Notes under the pieces: model-generated
Database searches by the model: none
Told to the model about the DNA's origin: nothing
The model's input: the letters and a program-made list of their open reading frames with translations, nothing else
Made by a program: the position numbers and the translations under genes
Assembly (NCBI GenBank): GCA_903995115.1
Contig: LR877153.1
Coordinates: 248,001 to 312,000 of the forward strand
Origin: Angomonas deanei
Taxonomy: Eukaryota; Euglenozoa; Kinetoplastea; Trypanosomatida; Trypanosomatidae
Length of the DNA: 64,000 nucleotides
Reading direction: 5' to 3'
Shown: piece after piece, positions 40,910 through 51,706 of the stretch
Numbering within the stretch: position 1 is the first letter of the stretch
How the letters are laid out: every line of letters begins with the position of its first letter

Positions 40910-42043
40910 ATGTCCCAGGAAGAGGCCCAACTCTATCTCACCACGATCAGCAGCTTCCTACAGAGTAACGGTGATGCCACCAACGCCGCGCTGCTAGACG
41001 AGGCCAGCTTCTTTTTTCAGAAACGATTCTATCACGAATTATCGGAAAAGTTGTTAGAAGTATTTGTGTTACCAAAAGAAGTGTCCCCTTATTTGCGCGA
41101 GTCCGCCTATGAAATCAACGAGAAGTTATTTTTACCCCTTCGCGCCGATATTTCCCCCTTTTCGTACATTAAACTCACCTATTTTGTGTGTTTTTCGCAC
41201 TTATCCAGCGAGGACGATCGCTTCAATGACAATAACTTTGAGCGTGCCCTCGCCGTGCTAGACGGTGCCGTGGTGTCCTTGGTCGCCCAGCAGCAGGAAC
41301 AGGGAAAGCACGCGGCACAGTGCATTCGTGCCTTATTGTTATTGGAGGAAGCGTTTCGCAGCGATACCTTTCAACAGGTCCAGACCCCACATAAGGGAAA
41401 AGAGCAACAAGGGACCACGATGCACACGACGCAGAGCTCACTGCAGGCGCTGGCGGCGGTCCCAGGCTCCGGGCCGCACACCGCTCGTAAAATTCTGGAA
41501 GAGGCCGAGCAGTTTTTATCCTCCCTCCAGTCCCACGAGGTAGAAGACGTCTTGCTGTACTTTCTCTACAAGGCCCGCGGCAAAGATTACCAACTCCGCA
41601 AGCAGTTCTCTGAGTTTTATCACAATAGCTTTAACATGGTCTTGTTTGCGGAAAAGGCGCAGCTGTCCATGAGCGAGGCGGAGCTGACCCACCTCGCCTA
41701 CCAGAGCGCGCTGTCCGCCTTGCTCGCGGAGAATGTGTTTAACGTCGGGCGGTTTTTGCAATTTACGCCCTTTACGGAGCGATTGGCGCCGTCCTCGCCG
41801 TGTGCGTGGGCCCTGGAGTGGTTAACGCTCTTTGATGCCGGCGACGTCAAAGGCTTCGCCATGTTTTACAACTCGCATAAAGACGTCATTGACCGAGAGG
41901 AAGATATCCGGGCCACCCTTCCGCAGTTATTGCACAAGTCTCGTCTGATGGCGTTACTGCATTTGGTGTTTTATACCCCATTTCATAAACGAACGTTTAC
42001 CTATCAGCAAATTGCGGAACGCTGCAACTACAATCCCAATCAA

Positions 42044-42076
<33 letters not shown>

Positions 42077-42289
42077 GAAGACAGTGTGGAGTTATTATTG
42101 TTGGATGCTCTGGCGCAAGGGATTGTCCGAGGTTCTCTCGATGGGGTGGAAGAAACGGTCTTGCTCGAGTGGGTGCAGCCACGCGTGTTGCGGCCGGAGG
42201 AGGTACACGACTTGGCCTCGCATATTCACGTCTGGCGTGAGGAGGCGAATAAACTATACAATGACCTCACCGTGCTGCGGGCGGAGTGA
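40910..42289 (+). CDS. RPN9: 26S proteasome lid subunit RPN9 / PSMD13
   Basis: 459 residues, PCI-domain protein of the 19S regulatory particle lid. Helical repeats fill residues 1-330, and the PCI winged helix is C-terminal. Matches to PSMD13: RKILEEAEQFLSSLQSHEVE (the LEE helix), LAYQSALSALLAENVFNVGR (compare GEGVFNFGELL), TFTYQQIAERCN, ALAQGIVRGSLDGVEETVLL, and LEWVQPRVLRPEEVHDLASH (compare the WVQPRVLD motif). Length is somewhat above the usual ~380. A (AAT)n run inserts about ten Asn in the PCI domain between CNYNPNQ and EEDSVELL, replacing the loop before the recognition helix. A second insertion at residues 165-205 is Gln/Thr/Ser-rich. No frame break. Confidence 0.88.
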
Positions 42290-42487
42290 GAAAAAGGAAA
42301 TTTTAAAAAAAAAAATAAAAAAAATAGAAGTATTATATTCAGACGATATTTTATATCATTATTATTATTTCATATAATCTATAGAAAATGAAAAATGAGG
42401 ATAACGGTTAAAATATTGTGTTATGCTTTTCTTATTGTGAATTTCTATAAAATACTTGCCTCCTTTCTTTCTTATCTTACAAGAAAT

Positions 42488-42508
42488 TGTTTTTATTTTT
42501 ATTTTTAG
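42488..42508 (+). promoter_or_regulatory. Putative spliced-leader acceptor
   Basis: T-rich tract (42489-42506) ending in AG at 42507-42508, 28 bases before the ATG at 42537. The open frame extends to 42456, upstream of this AG, so the shorter start is used. Confidence 0.5.
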
Positions 42509-42536
42509 CTTTTCAAAAAAAAAAAAAAGTAGAAGA

Positions 42537-43280
42537 ATGCTAGCCGACGGCTCCCCCCTGGCGTGGGTGTGCCTCACCTGCGAGAACATTCACCCACTCA
42601 ATAATAATAATAACAACAATAATAATAATAACACTATTGTAGATCCATTCTCAGAAAACGACTCCGATCTTTCCGATTCACTCAATAATAATAATAGTAA
42701 TAGTATGTTACCGCAAACCTCACAGCAGTGGTCTCTCAGTGACGACGACGACGTCGAAGGAGTGGACGAAATTTTATGGAACAATAATAATCAAAAAAGT
42801 AAAAGTAATTCTCCAATTCGTCATCATCATCATCATGCAGCACTAAATAGTAGTAATCCCAACAATACGGAATTAGCAGACTTTGACACCACTTTTTTTG
42901 TTGATTATTTAATCGGAAAACGAGAAATTCGGTTCTGTGAGGACTGTCGGACGTTAACCTGCTGCGAAGTGAAGCGAGTCGATAAGTCCGTGTTATTACA
43001 CTATTATAGCACGCATCACTATCAGTACGATCATCATCCTCATAATGGTAGCAGCGAAGATTCCGCAGGACTCACACCCAATGATAACGAAGAGGACATA
43101 ACGCATTCCAATACCAGCAGAAATAAAAAAAAGAAGGAACAGCCGCCGCAGCCACCGGTAGAAGAAATTATTTTGCTAGAAAAGGATAATATTATTATAC
43201 ATTATATTATGGAATTTTTTCGCTATGTGTTTCGTTTTTTTACAGATGTGTTTGAACCACGGTTGGATAAGTTGAAGTGA
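42537..43280 (+). CDS. Cysteine-motif, Asn/His-rich hypothetical protein
   Basis: 247 residues, not recognised. Begins MLADGSPLAWVCLTCENIHP, a CxxC within a Trp-containing context reminiscent of small zinc ribbons. Poly-Asn and Ser-rich sequence follows, with a His5 stretch near residue 95. A second cysteine group, FCEDCRTLTCC, lies near residue 140. The four or more cysteines could bind one zinc. Toward the end, DKSVLLHYYSTHHYQYDHHP is followed by an acidic linker, and a hydrophobic/aromatic end IIIHYIMEFFRYVFRFFTDV resembles an amphipathic or membrane-associated helix. The gene lies between RPN9 and the large coiled-coil protein, which also has cysteine clusters. No functional inference is justified. 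Confidence 0.65.
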   Translation: MLADGSPLAWVCLTCENIHPLNNNNNNNNNNNTIVDPFSENDSDLSDSLNNNNSNSMLPQTSQQWSLSDDDDVEGVDEILWNNNNQKSKSNSPIRHHHHHAALNSSNPNNTELADFDTTFFVDYLIGKREIRFCEDCRTLTCCEVKRVDKSVLLHYYSTHHYQYDHHPHNGSSEDSAGLTPNDNEEDITHSNTSRNKKKKEQPPQPPVEEIILLEKDNIIIHYIMEFFRYVFRFFTDVFEPRLDKLK

Positions 43281-43822
43281 AAAAAAAAAAATTAAAAACA
43301 GATAACTGTATAAATTAATTAATTAAAAAAAAAAAATTCGACTAAATTTTTTTACCATGCTTTTTTTTTTTTTTTTTAGTTTTCCCTGCGGGTGTCATTC
43401 CCTTTCTATAAATAAAATTGTTTTTTTTTTATGATATCTTTTTTTTTTTTTTTTTAACTGTACATAAATCGTCCTTTTATCACTGTCAATAATAATAAAC
43501 ACCGTTTTTTTTTGTTTTTCATTATTATTCCTATTTATAGCTATTCAGCGTTTTCCAACATATTTATAATCACCCAAGAAAATAAAAATTCCTGATTTCA
43601 GAGATGTTGTTTGAATCTCTTTTTTTTTGTTTTGTTCTGTTTTATCATCCATTCCCTTTTTCTCTACCCCCAAAAAGAAAAGGAAAAAAAAGAAAATAGT
43701 ATCTATTTTCTAATTTTTTTTATTTTAATTCTTTTTTTTTTTTTTTTAGAAACGCATCTTCTTTGAGAAGATTAAAGTTTTATTATTATTTTTGAACTCA
43801 CATAGAAAAAAACCAAAAAAAA
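43281..43822. other. Intergenic region before the large coiled-coil gene
   Basis: No gene in 542 bases. Dense T-runs (43361-43377, 43420-43428, 43440-43455, 43620-43630, 43730-43747) and A-runs. The last T-run precedes the acceptor of the next gene. Confidence 0.5.
43730..43749 (+). promoter_or_regulatory. Putative spliced-leader acceptor of large coiled-coil gene
   Basis: An uninterrupted C/T run (43731-43747) ends in AG at 43748-43749; 73-base leader to the ATG at 43823. One of the clearest acceptors in the window. Confidence 0.6.
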
Positions 43823-46800
43823 ATGGCTGGCTTACAATCTCAAAATATATCCGTGGCCTCCGCCCGAGGCCCCGCTGCCGCTGGTGGCCGTCAGAGCGAT
43901 CGCAGCACTTGTATCTTCTGCAAATCCAAGTCCACCCCCAGCGCCGCCGACCCGCACGCCCCTGTCTTCGCCTTCTTCTCCCTGGCCGACTGCCGCCACT
44001 ATGCCTGTCAGCCCTGTGCCTTAGTGCACTGTGATGCCACCGGTCGCCATATCTACTGTCCCTCGTGTCAGTGCACGTCGCGCCTGTCGCAGTCGGGGAA
44101 GCGCAGGACTGGGAGCAAGGCTGGCCGGCGGGAGCAGGAGAAGGAAAGGGTAGGGATTGACGACGGCGTCAGCTCTGTCGCCTCACGCCGGTCGAAGGGA
44201 CACACGCCGCGGTCTGCATTACGTAAAGATAATGCAGAGCGCCGTGCACACTCCTCCGTCCAGTTCGCCAAAGAGCCGGAGGAAGGTCGGAGTACCTCTC
44301 CGCTCACACGAGAGACGGTCGCGCAGGTGCCCTCAGACCCCGCCCTCGCACGGAAGCGTGCCCAGGAGGACGAGGAGCTCAGTCAGGCCACCAAGGCCAG
44401 CGAGCCTGGGATGGGTCTCTTCTCTCTCACGGCACCCAAGCCACGCCGACTACGGAAGCGCAGTGAAAGTAAGGAGCGCGACGGTAGCAAGGAGCGTCGT
44501 GGGAGTAAAGAACGGAAGAAGTCCGCCTCGTACGCAGTCCGCCCCCGCTCCCAAGTTACCGCCGTCCTTGCTGCCACCACGGCAAGGGTTTGTTGCCCCG
44601 CCGCCGTTGGTACTGCACACGGTAGAGGAGGATGAGGCGGAGAAGAAGAAGGCAGAGGAGGCCGCACAACAAGAAGAACAACAACAACCTTTACCGGAAG
44701 AGGGCGAAGAAGATATCAACATTGATGTTTCCGTCTCAGCCAGGCGCAAGGACGACTTGATAGAGGACCCTGAGACCAACAATGAAGGGCCCACGGCGTC
44801 TGTCACCCGCCGCCGCAGTAGTCTCTCCGACGAGCTCACCCGGGAGTTGTTACAAGACTGCATCGACAGCGAAGTCACCGAGCGAGAAGGTATCGAGCGA
44901 TCCCATGCGCACTATCTTCAGCAGCTGCAACAGCTCCAGGAGGAGGCGGTCAGCCGGGCCCGCATCTACCGTCCGCTGGAGAATGAATTTGAAGTCAGCC
45001 CTGGCACCCCCATGTCACGACCGTCGCTGCTAGATGTATCGGTGGAGCCGGTCAGTGCCACCTCCGACGAGGACTCCTCTCGCCGCGGTAGCACACGCAA
45101 GGCGACGCCCATGGACAGGAAGCGAACCTCCTCCGCCAACCGACGGTCAAGAGACAAGTCGGCGGAACACCGACAGAACCAGTCGACCCAGAACAACAGT
45201 GAAATAGGGGATGACACGGGTAACAACACTGGCGTGATCTCTGCGCCCACGACAGAGAAGAAGACCCCTCCCTCCACGCACTCCGACAATGATGAGAAGA
45301 AGGGAGAGGAGGTGGATACCGCCGCCCAAGATAACGATAACAATAATAATAATGAAACCCCCGCTGCCAAGGTGGACTCCAATGAAGACGAAAATAAAAA
45401 GGAAAAGAAGGGAGAAGAGGAGGAACTGGAAATTAGTCCAATGGATAGCGAGAAGACCAACAGTACCAAGGTGTCCTCCATCAGCGACAAGGATAAGAAG
45501 CGGAAGCGGAAGGAGCCCAAGGCACAGGAGGGTGAGGACAATAAAGAGAAGCACGATGACGGTGAAGAGAGGCAAAAGGGCAGCAGACGCTCCAGTGCGG
45601 ATAAGCGCAAAGACGAAGAAGCAACGAAGGCAACAGACAAGGAAGAAGAAAACAAGAAGGTTGATGAGAATGCCGTTGATTCTCAGCTAGAAGGCAAGAC
45701 GAACGAACGGGACACCACAGCGGCCGGAGAACAACCACCCGCAGACACCGAAGGGCTCGACACGAGGGACACAGAGGAGGACGATAAGAACAATAAGGAG
45801 AATATCGAAGAGGCGGCGGCGCCGGAAGGCGTGACGGCTGACGACGGTGTTAAGCCCGACGATGATGGAGCAGTCGCCCAAGAAACGGCGGAAGGAAATG
45901 ACAAAACTAAGAATGATAATGAGGCAGTGCCAGAGGTTACGGTTGGAGACGACGAGAATAAGCATGACGAAGCGGCGCCAGCATCACAAGTCGGAGCAGA
46001 TGATAACAGCAATAAGCAGGATGACAATGAAACAGCGCCCAAAGTTCCGGCAGGAGAGGAGAATAACGACGGAGCACCGGTGTCTGGAGCCGAAGCAGAC
46101 GACAATAACAAGAACGCTGGTGACGGCGAGGCAACCGCACCAGAGGGCACTGCCGGTGGTAACACTGTGAAGCCGGGTGACGAAGGGAAGGAGACGACGA
46201 CAGCGCCAGAGGCCAATCATAAGAATACGGAAGAGCCAACCGATGCACAGCCCAATGCCGAAGTACCTACCGCAGACGGAAGCAAGCAGTCGGAAGATGC
46301 TGTACCAGTGGAGGACACGCATCAAGGGCAGGACGCTCTGTTCGCACCAGAGAAGGCCACCACCCCCCTTCCTGTCACCAGTCATCACACCAAAGTATTT
46401 GAAGGCGACGACTGGGGGGCGCTCCTCGTGCATCAGCCAGCGGCCCTCAAGGAGGCCTTCCTGCTCGATATCACGTGCGCCTGCGACCTCCGACGTAGTC
46501 AGATCCAGTCCACTACCTTCGCCCTCGGTAGTCTCATCGCTAGTTTTACCGTGGACCACGACGACCACACCATGACCTCAGGGGAGATGGAAGCGGTGCT
46601 CCTCACGTACGACTTCCCTCACGTCATGGCGCTGTACAAGCGTCAGAAGGAAGAGGAGGAGAGGTCCACGCTCTTGCTCGACGTCACGGAGCCAGTGCCG
46701 GAGGATCCCTCGATAGCGGAACGCCTCGAACAGCAGCGTAGTGCGCTTTCCCTTTCTATGGAGGCCACCGCTGAGGACCTCGCCCTCGCCCAACAGCTCA

Positions 46801-47558
46801 AGGACCGTGCCAAGGAGCTGCGCGTCAAGGAACTACAGCGACAGCTCCGTAATGTGGAACTCGATGAAGAGGTGGAGCGTGAGGCGATTGAAGGGATGGA
46901 GGCCGTCGTCCGCACGCAGTGGGACCACACGAAGCGTGCCGTCGGGCAGCATCAGCTACAGCAATCTCTGCTCGAGGAAGAGCTCGAGGGGGCGGCTGAG
47001 GACGCCAAGCTCAAGGCGCGTCTCCTGCAGCAGCGACGGGCACAGCTCCAGCTGGACGAGGAGCAGGCGCGCGCCTTGCAGGAGAATGAAGAACTCTCCG
47101 CTAGAACCAATATTATTGTACGGGAGCGCATGGGGCGTGTGGCCGCCGCGGCGGAGGAGGCCGACCGACTACAAGAGGAGCGGAATTGTCTCCGTCAGCA
47201 GCGAGAGGCCGTACGTCTGTTGCAGGAACTAGTGCTGGAGGAACCCCAGCGTCGTCAGCGACTGCGGCGGCAAGAGGCGCACGCCCGGGAGGTGATTGGG
47301 CTAGAGGCCGACAGCGACAAGGCCACCTTGTTATTACTGGAGAACGATGCGGCCCGCCGGGCAGCCTCGGTGGCGGCAGAGCAGGGACGGCAGGCGCGCT
47401 GGCGGCAAGGACTGCTGCAGCTGGAGGACTTACTCTCCGAAGAAGAGGAAGGCCGCTTCACTCTTAAGGAGGCCGAGCGGGACGGCCGTCGTGCCCTCCG
47501 TGCCTTGCACACCCACACCAGCTGTTTAACCAGTCCCTGCAGGAGCAGACCTTGCTGA
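43823..47558 (+). CDS. Large coiled-coil protein with Cys/His cluster, N-terminal half (frame break)
   Basis: N-terminal half of a gene that appears to run to 51292 (about 2,490 residues). Residues ~30-85 hold a dense Cys/His cluster: CIFCKSK, DCRHYACQPCALVHC and HIYCPSCQCTSR, the spacing of a RING- or B-box-like zinc module. Basic Ser/Arg-rich sequence follows. The frame changes near 44535 (KERKKS continues as PPRTQSAPAPKLPPSL). Then come a ~500-residue acidic low-complexity region (45180-46330) with imperfect repeats of the type APE.T.GDDN..., and a Glu/Arg/Gln coiled coil from about 46630 (LEQQRSALSLSMEATAEDLA). The frame ends at 47558. Reading in the next frame keeps the heptads going, so it is not a true C-terminus. 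Probably a cytoskeletal scaffold; not recognised as a named family. Confidence 0.65.
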
Positions 47559-50500
47559 CCGAGGTCACCGCGCTAGAGGGACGACAGGCCAGCCCCAGCC
47601 TGCGACCACCAGTGGACGAGAGCCAGATCCCCCGTCAGGCGAGCCCCAGCCACCTCAGCAGCTACAGCTACTGGCACGAGGACCCCGAGGTGGTGCGCCG
47701 CATGCGAGAGCGCGAGATGGCAAAGGAAGAGGAGATTGTCGAGGCACGGGCACGACTGCGCGAGGCCGAGCGACGACTGGAGGAGGAGACTGCCGTCCGG
47801 GAGCGCGCCGAGCGAGAGCGGCAGCGAGCCGTGGAGGACGCCCAGCAACTACTGCAAGATGCGGAGCGACGTGCAACAGAGCGGTTAGGAGAGGCGTGTC
47901 GATTGGTGGAAGAACAGTACGCGGCACGACTGGAGCAGCGCGACGGACTACTACAGCTGCGCGAGGAGGAGAAGCAAGCGCTGATGGCACAGAAGAAGTT
48001 AGCCCTGGAAGAGGCGCAACAGCACTTCAATGAAGCGATTCAGCTCGCCAAGCTAGAGGCGAGCGAGGCACGGCAGCAGGCGGAGCACGTCCTGCAGACC
48101 GCCAGTGAACGTCGCCGGCTGTGGTTAGAGGAAGAGGCAAAACAGGAAGAACACTTTATTCAAGTGCGGGAAAGCTCCCAGCGACGGGTGGAGGAGCTCT
48201 TACTACGGCGAGAGGAGGAACTACAACAGCTCCTCGCCCGCCAGACTCCACTGCATCTTCTACTGGAGCAGCAGCGGCAGCAGCAGGAGGAGTACCTCCG
48301 TCAGCTCACGCCGCAGGTCGTCCACGTGCCGCCGCCGGTGAGAGAGGAGAGCACACTGCAAGAGGGACCGGTGGGCACGACCACCGTGCTAGCTGCGCCT
48401 ACTGCTGCCACCTTCCCCCTCACCAAGGAAGAATTCCAGGATTACACCCAAGCCATCGTGTTAACCGCCGTACGCGAGGCGGTCCGTGAGGTGCTAGACG
48501 CTCGTCAGGAGGGAGAGCGGCTGCGGACCGAGGGGAATCACCTGTATGAACACAGTGAGGAGCGACTACGGCGGCGCCGCGCCCACCGCGACCGTGCGGC
48601 GGAGGATCTCTCTACCATGGAGACCTCTTCCGTCAGTCAGGCCAGCAGCCACGAGGTGCAGCAGCAGCATCACAATAATAATAGTAGTGTGGGTACGCAG
48701 ACCCAGTTCGCCGCGCACCCACCACCGTCCTCTCCCAAGGACCGGCGGGGCAGTGATACGCCCAACCCTCGTCACGCCAACAACAATAATAATAATAATG
48801 TGGATGAGGAGAACTTGCCGTCCCCGGTGGCGGCGCTGAACAGCTCGCAGCGCTTCTTTGACGAAAGCTTTGCGGAGAGAGAGTTTCACACCAGTCAGCA
48901 CAAGACCGACAACAGTCCCCTCACGCGTCACCTGCCGTACCCGAACAATTATAACTACTACGGTAACAAGAATGTACGACAGAACTACTATTATGTCTTG
49001 CGGCGGCAGAGCAAGGCGCTCTACGAGGAGGAACAGCAACACATGCACTTTGATCATAATAATATAAATAATGAAAAGAGTGCTGGTCACGTGTACGTCG
49101 GCCCTATGCGCATAGAGATTAGTCCTCCGCACCGCAGTCAAACCCGCGAAGACGATAATAATAATAATAATCGTTATCCCATCGACCCTAACGAAATACG
49201 CGAAACGAGCAACAGTCTGCACAGCTACAACGACGACAATAATAATAATGAGAACACGATGGAGGTCAGCACGAGCAGCGCCCTGCCACAGCCTTCCCTT
49301 ATTTGCAAAAAGTGTTATCGCAGCGACATCACCAGCCCGTGCTGGTCGTGCTCCACACTGGTCTGCCGTAAGTGCGGTGTCAACAACCCCAAGAATAAGA
49401 ATGTGAACTTGTGTTGCAAAGCGCATCACAGGGCGATGGTACGACAGTACCATCTCAATAACAAGAAACAACGACAGGAAGAAGAGATGGATATGGATGA
49501 CAACAGTTATGAAAATATCAAGCAGCAGCATCATATGAACTCACCCCTCCCCCGCCGTCGTTCTTCGCAACAATCCCTTCCCAGTCAAGACCTACACCCC
49601 TCCCGCCCGGTACGACGACAGCTCATCAAGGAAGAAATTAATAATAACGCAGACGCCTATTATTACAATGACAAGTACATTAACCCTGCAGAGTACACCA
49701 ATATTCACGAAACTAATCAGCATCAAAATAATAATAATAATAATAAGCAAACCAGCTTCCAGGACAATAATGTCAGTTATCCTTCTACCGTCAACAGTAT
49801 CTCACACCCGCCCTACGGCGACGACAGCACCGTACTTCAACAAAATAATAATAATAATAATAATCAGAATAATAATGTGAATCCCAGCCGACGTGTCAGT
49901 GTGCAGGAAGATCCACAAAACATCAGCGGCGGCAGCAGACGAAATATTTCGAATAATAACGAAAACAGTCTTTCCCAGACCCGCCGTCAGAAGCCGGTGA
50001 ACAACACCGCGACACAGACCTCTCTGCCGTCCTTCAGTGGCAGTTACAGCAGTTTTTCGATTATGGAGGAGCCCAAAACAGAGAAAAAGAAGTTTGACGC
50101 CTTTTTTGTCCCGTTCGGTAACGAAGGCGATAATAATAATAATGAGGAGGAAGGTGGTGGTGGTGCCCCACGTCGCAAGAAGCCACCGACGCCAGTGAAT
50201 TACGTTCGTATTGAAAAGATTTACCCCGACAAGAAACAGCAGCGCACGACGTCTCGATCCAAGAGTGCCGACAAACGGAAAAATAACAATAATAATAGAA
50301 ATCAAAATAATAAGAATGCAGCGAGGCGTCATCCCTCTACCGAGGAGGCGGCGCGTGCCTATCATTATCCGACGGTAGCAAGACCCACCGCCGCCTCGCG
50401 TGGCCGCAGCCTGGGCGACGAAACCAAAGGTGTTTACGAAACGACTCCACGACGCTCAAAGGCGTCGGCCTCGCCCAAGAATACGAAAAAACAGCAAGCG

Positions 50501-51292
50501 TTAAAAGATGAACTAGCGTACAATCGGCCTTACATTGATGCGCATGGTGTGATCCAAACACCCCCGAAGCGGAGAACAATTTCTAAAAATAATAATACTC
50601 AAAATAATAATAATAAACGATACACGTCCACTTCTCCTAAACCAACATCCACTAATAATAATAATAATAATATTCATCATAGAGAAACCGCCCAGCGTCG
50701 CTCCCCACAAAGAGTGTCTCCACCGCAAAAAGTATCACATAATAATAATAATAATAATAATAATACGAACTACTCGACAGCCTCCCCACCGAGCACCGTC
50801 TCCACCGCCAGCAACAATAATAATCAAAATTATAACAGTAATATTGCGGAGTTATTGCCGCCGGACTTGCGCGATCGATATAATAAAATGATTCACCGTT
50901 ATACCGCTGAAAATAATCATCATCATCACAATAATGTTCACCGCAGAGGTCCCTTCGATCTCGACACCTCCGTACACCACAACACGAAAAAAGCAAAAAA
51001 ATCAAATCACAATAACTATAATAATAATAATAATAATGAGGCGCCCACGTTGGATGAATTAGATAAACGACTACGACAACTGAAAATGTCCGATAAGCGG
51101 GAAATCAAAAAAGAAAAGGAACGCAACCTCAAAACCAACGCACCCGCGAGCTACAAAGATAATAATAATAATAATATGCATTCCAATAAATATTATAAAC
51201 CAGTGCCGCCTTTCGCGACGGAAAGGAACGTCAGTGAGGAAGGCGCGTTTTATAACTCTCCCTACACCGCTAGCCGATATCAGTATTATTAA
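47552..51292 (+). CDS. Large coiled-coil protein, C-terminal half with second Cys cluster
   Basis: Continuation of the preceding gene in another frame. Just upstream of 47552 this frame reads HQLFNQSLQEQTLL in phase with the upstream coiled coil, and no spacer or ATG is present. Residues 1-300 of this part are a continuous Glu/Arg/Ala helix (EARARLREAERRLEEETAVR, QLLQDAERRATERLGEACRL). Later sequence is Asn/Ser/Pro-rich, with a zinc-type cluster LICKKCYRSDITSPCWSCST followed by VCRKCGV and LCCKAHH at about 49300-49430. Repeated basic-proline phrases (KKPPTPVNYVRIEKIYPDKK) and many (AAT)n runs fill the C-terminal 600 residues. Ends ASRYQYY. A long coiled coil flanked by cysteine clusters suggests a structural or tethering role (inference). 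Confidence 0.62.
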   Translation: MLTEVTALEGRQASPSLRPPVDESQIPRQASPSHLSSYSYWHEDPEVVRRMREREMAKEEEIVEARARLREAERRLEEETAVRERAERERQRAVEDAQQLLQDAERRATERLGEACRLVEEQYAARLEQRDGLLQLREEEKQALMAQKKLALEEAQQHFNEAIQLAKLEASEARQQAEHVLQTASERRRLWLEEEAKQEEHFIQVRESSQRRVEELLLRREEELQQLLARQTPLHLLLEQQRQQQEEYLRQLTPQVVHVPPPVREESTLQEGPVGTTTVLAAPTAATFPLTKEEFQDYTQAIVLTAVREAVREVLDARQEGERLRTEGNHLYEHSEERLRRRRAHRDRAAEDLSTMETSSVSQASSHEVQQQHHNNNSSVGTQTQFAAHPPPSSPKDRRGSDTPNPRHANNNNNNNVDEENLPSPVAALNSSQRFFDESFAEREFHTSQHKTDNSPLTRHLPYPNNYNYYGNKNVRQNYYYVLRRQSKALYEEEQQHMHFDHNNINNEKSAGHVYVGPMRIEISPPHRSQTREDDNNNNNRYPIDPNEIRETSNSLHSYNDDNNNNENTMEVSTSSALPQPSLICKKCYRSDITSPCWSCSTLVCRKCGVNNPKNKNVNLCCKAHHRAMVRQYHLNNKKQRQEEEMDMDDNSYENIKQQHHMNSPLPRRRSSQQSLPSQDLHPSRPVRRQLIKEEINNNADAYYYNDKYINPAEYTNIHETNQHQNNNNNNKQTSFQDNNVSYPSTVNSISHPPYGDDSTVLQQNNNNNNNQNNNVNPSRRVSVQEDPQNISGGSRRNISNNNENSLSQTRRQKPVNNTATQTSLPSFSGSYSSFSIMEEPKTEKKKFDAFFVPFGNEGDNNNNEEEGGGGAPRRKKPPTPVNYVRIEKIYPDKKQQRTTSRSKSADKRKNNNNNRNQNNKNAARRHPSTEEAARAYHYPTVARPTAASRGRSLGDETKGVYETTPRRSKASASPKNTKKQQALKDELAYNRPYIDAHGVIQTPPKRRTISKNNNTQNNNNKRYTSTSPKPTSTNNNNNNIHHRETAQRRSPQRVSPPQKVSHNNNNNNNNTNYSTASPPSTVSTASNNNNQNYNSNIAELLPPDLRDRYNKMIHRYTAENNHHHHNNVHRRGPFDLDTSVHHNTKKAKKSNHNNYNNNNNNEAPTLDELDKRLRQLKMSDKREIKKEKERNLKTNAPASYKDNNNNNMHSNKYYKPVPPFATERNVSEEGAFYNSPYTASRYQYY

Positions 51293-51706
51293 AATAATAA
51301 TAATAAAAATAAAAAAAGAAATTAAAATAAAATTATATATATAAAAGCATATCTGTACCAATTAGTTTTAATGGAAATTTCTTTTTTTTTTTAGCAATTT
51401 ATAGAGTCATTTTTACTGTAAAGAGAAAAAAATAGAGTTTTTTTATGTTCTTTTTTTAAGAAATCGTTCAGTAAACTTTTCTGTTGTTTAGAAATTTTAA
51501 AAATATAAAAAAAAATAAACATTTATTATACACATCAACAATGAAATTAAAAATGGAAAAAATATCCGCTTTCACTTACTCACCTTTTCCCTCTTTCTCC
51601 CCAAAAATATAAAAGTAGTAAAAGTTATTTTCATCTAGTATTTCTTCTTTTCTTTCTTTCCAATTTTTTTTCAAAAAAAAAACAATCTCATTATTCATTC
51701 ATTGTC
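51293..51706. other. Intergenic region before the second YRELGD gene
   Basis: No gene. AT-rich 414 bases, with T/C-rich stretches at 51580-51600 and 51640-51671. AGs near 51617 and 51637-51638 are candidate acceptors. Nothing else recognised. Confidence 0.45.
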
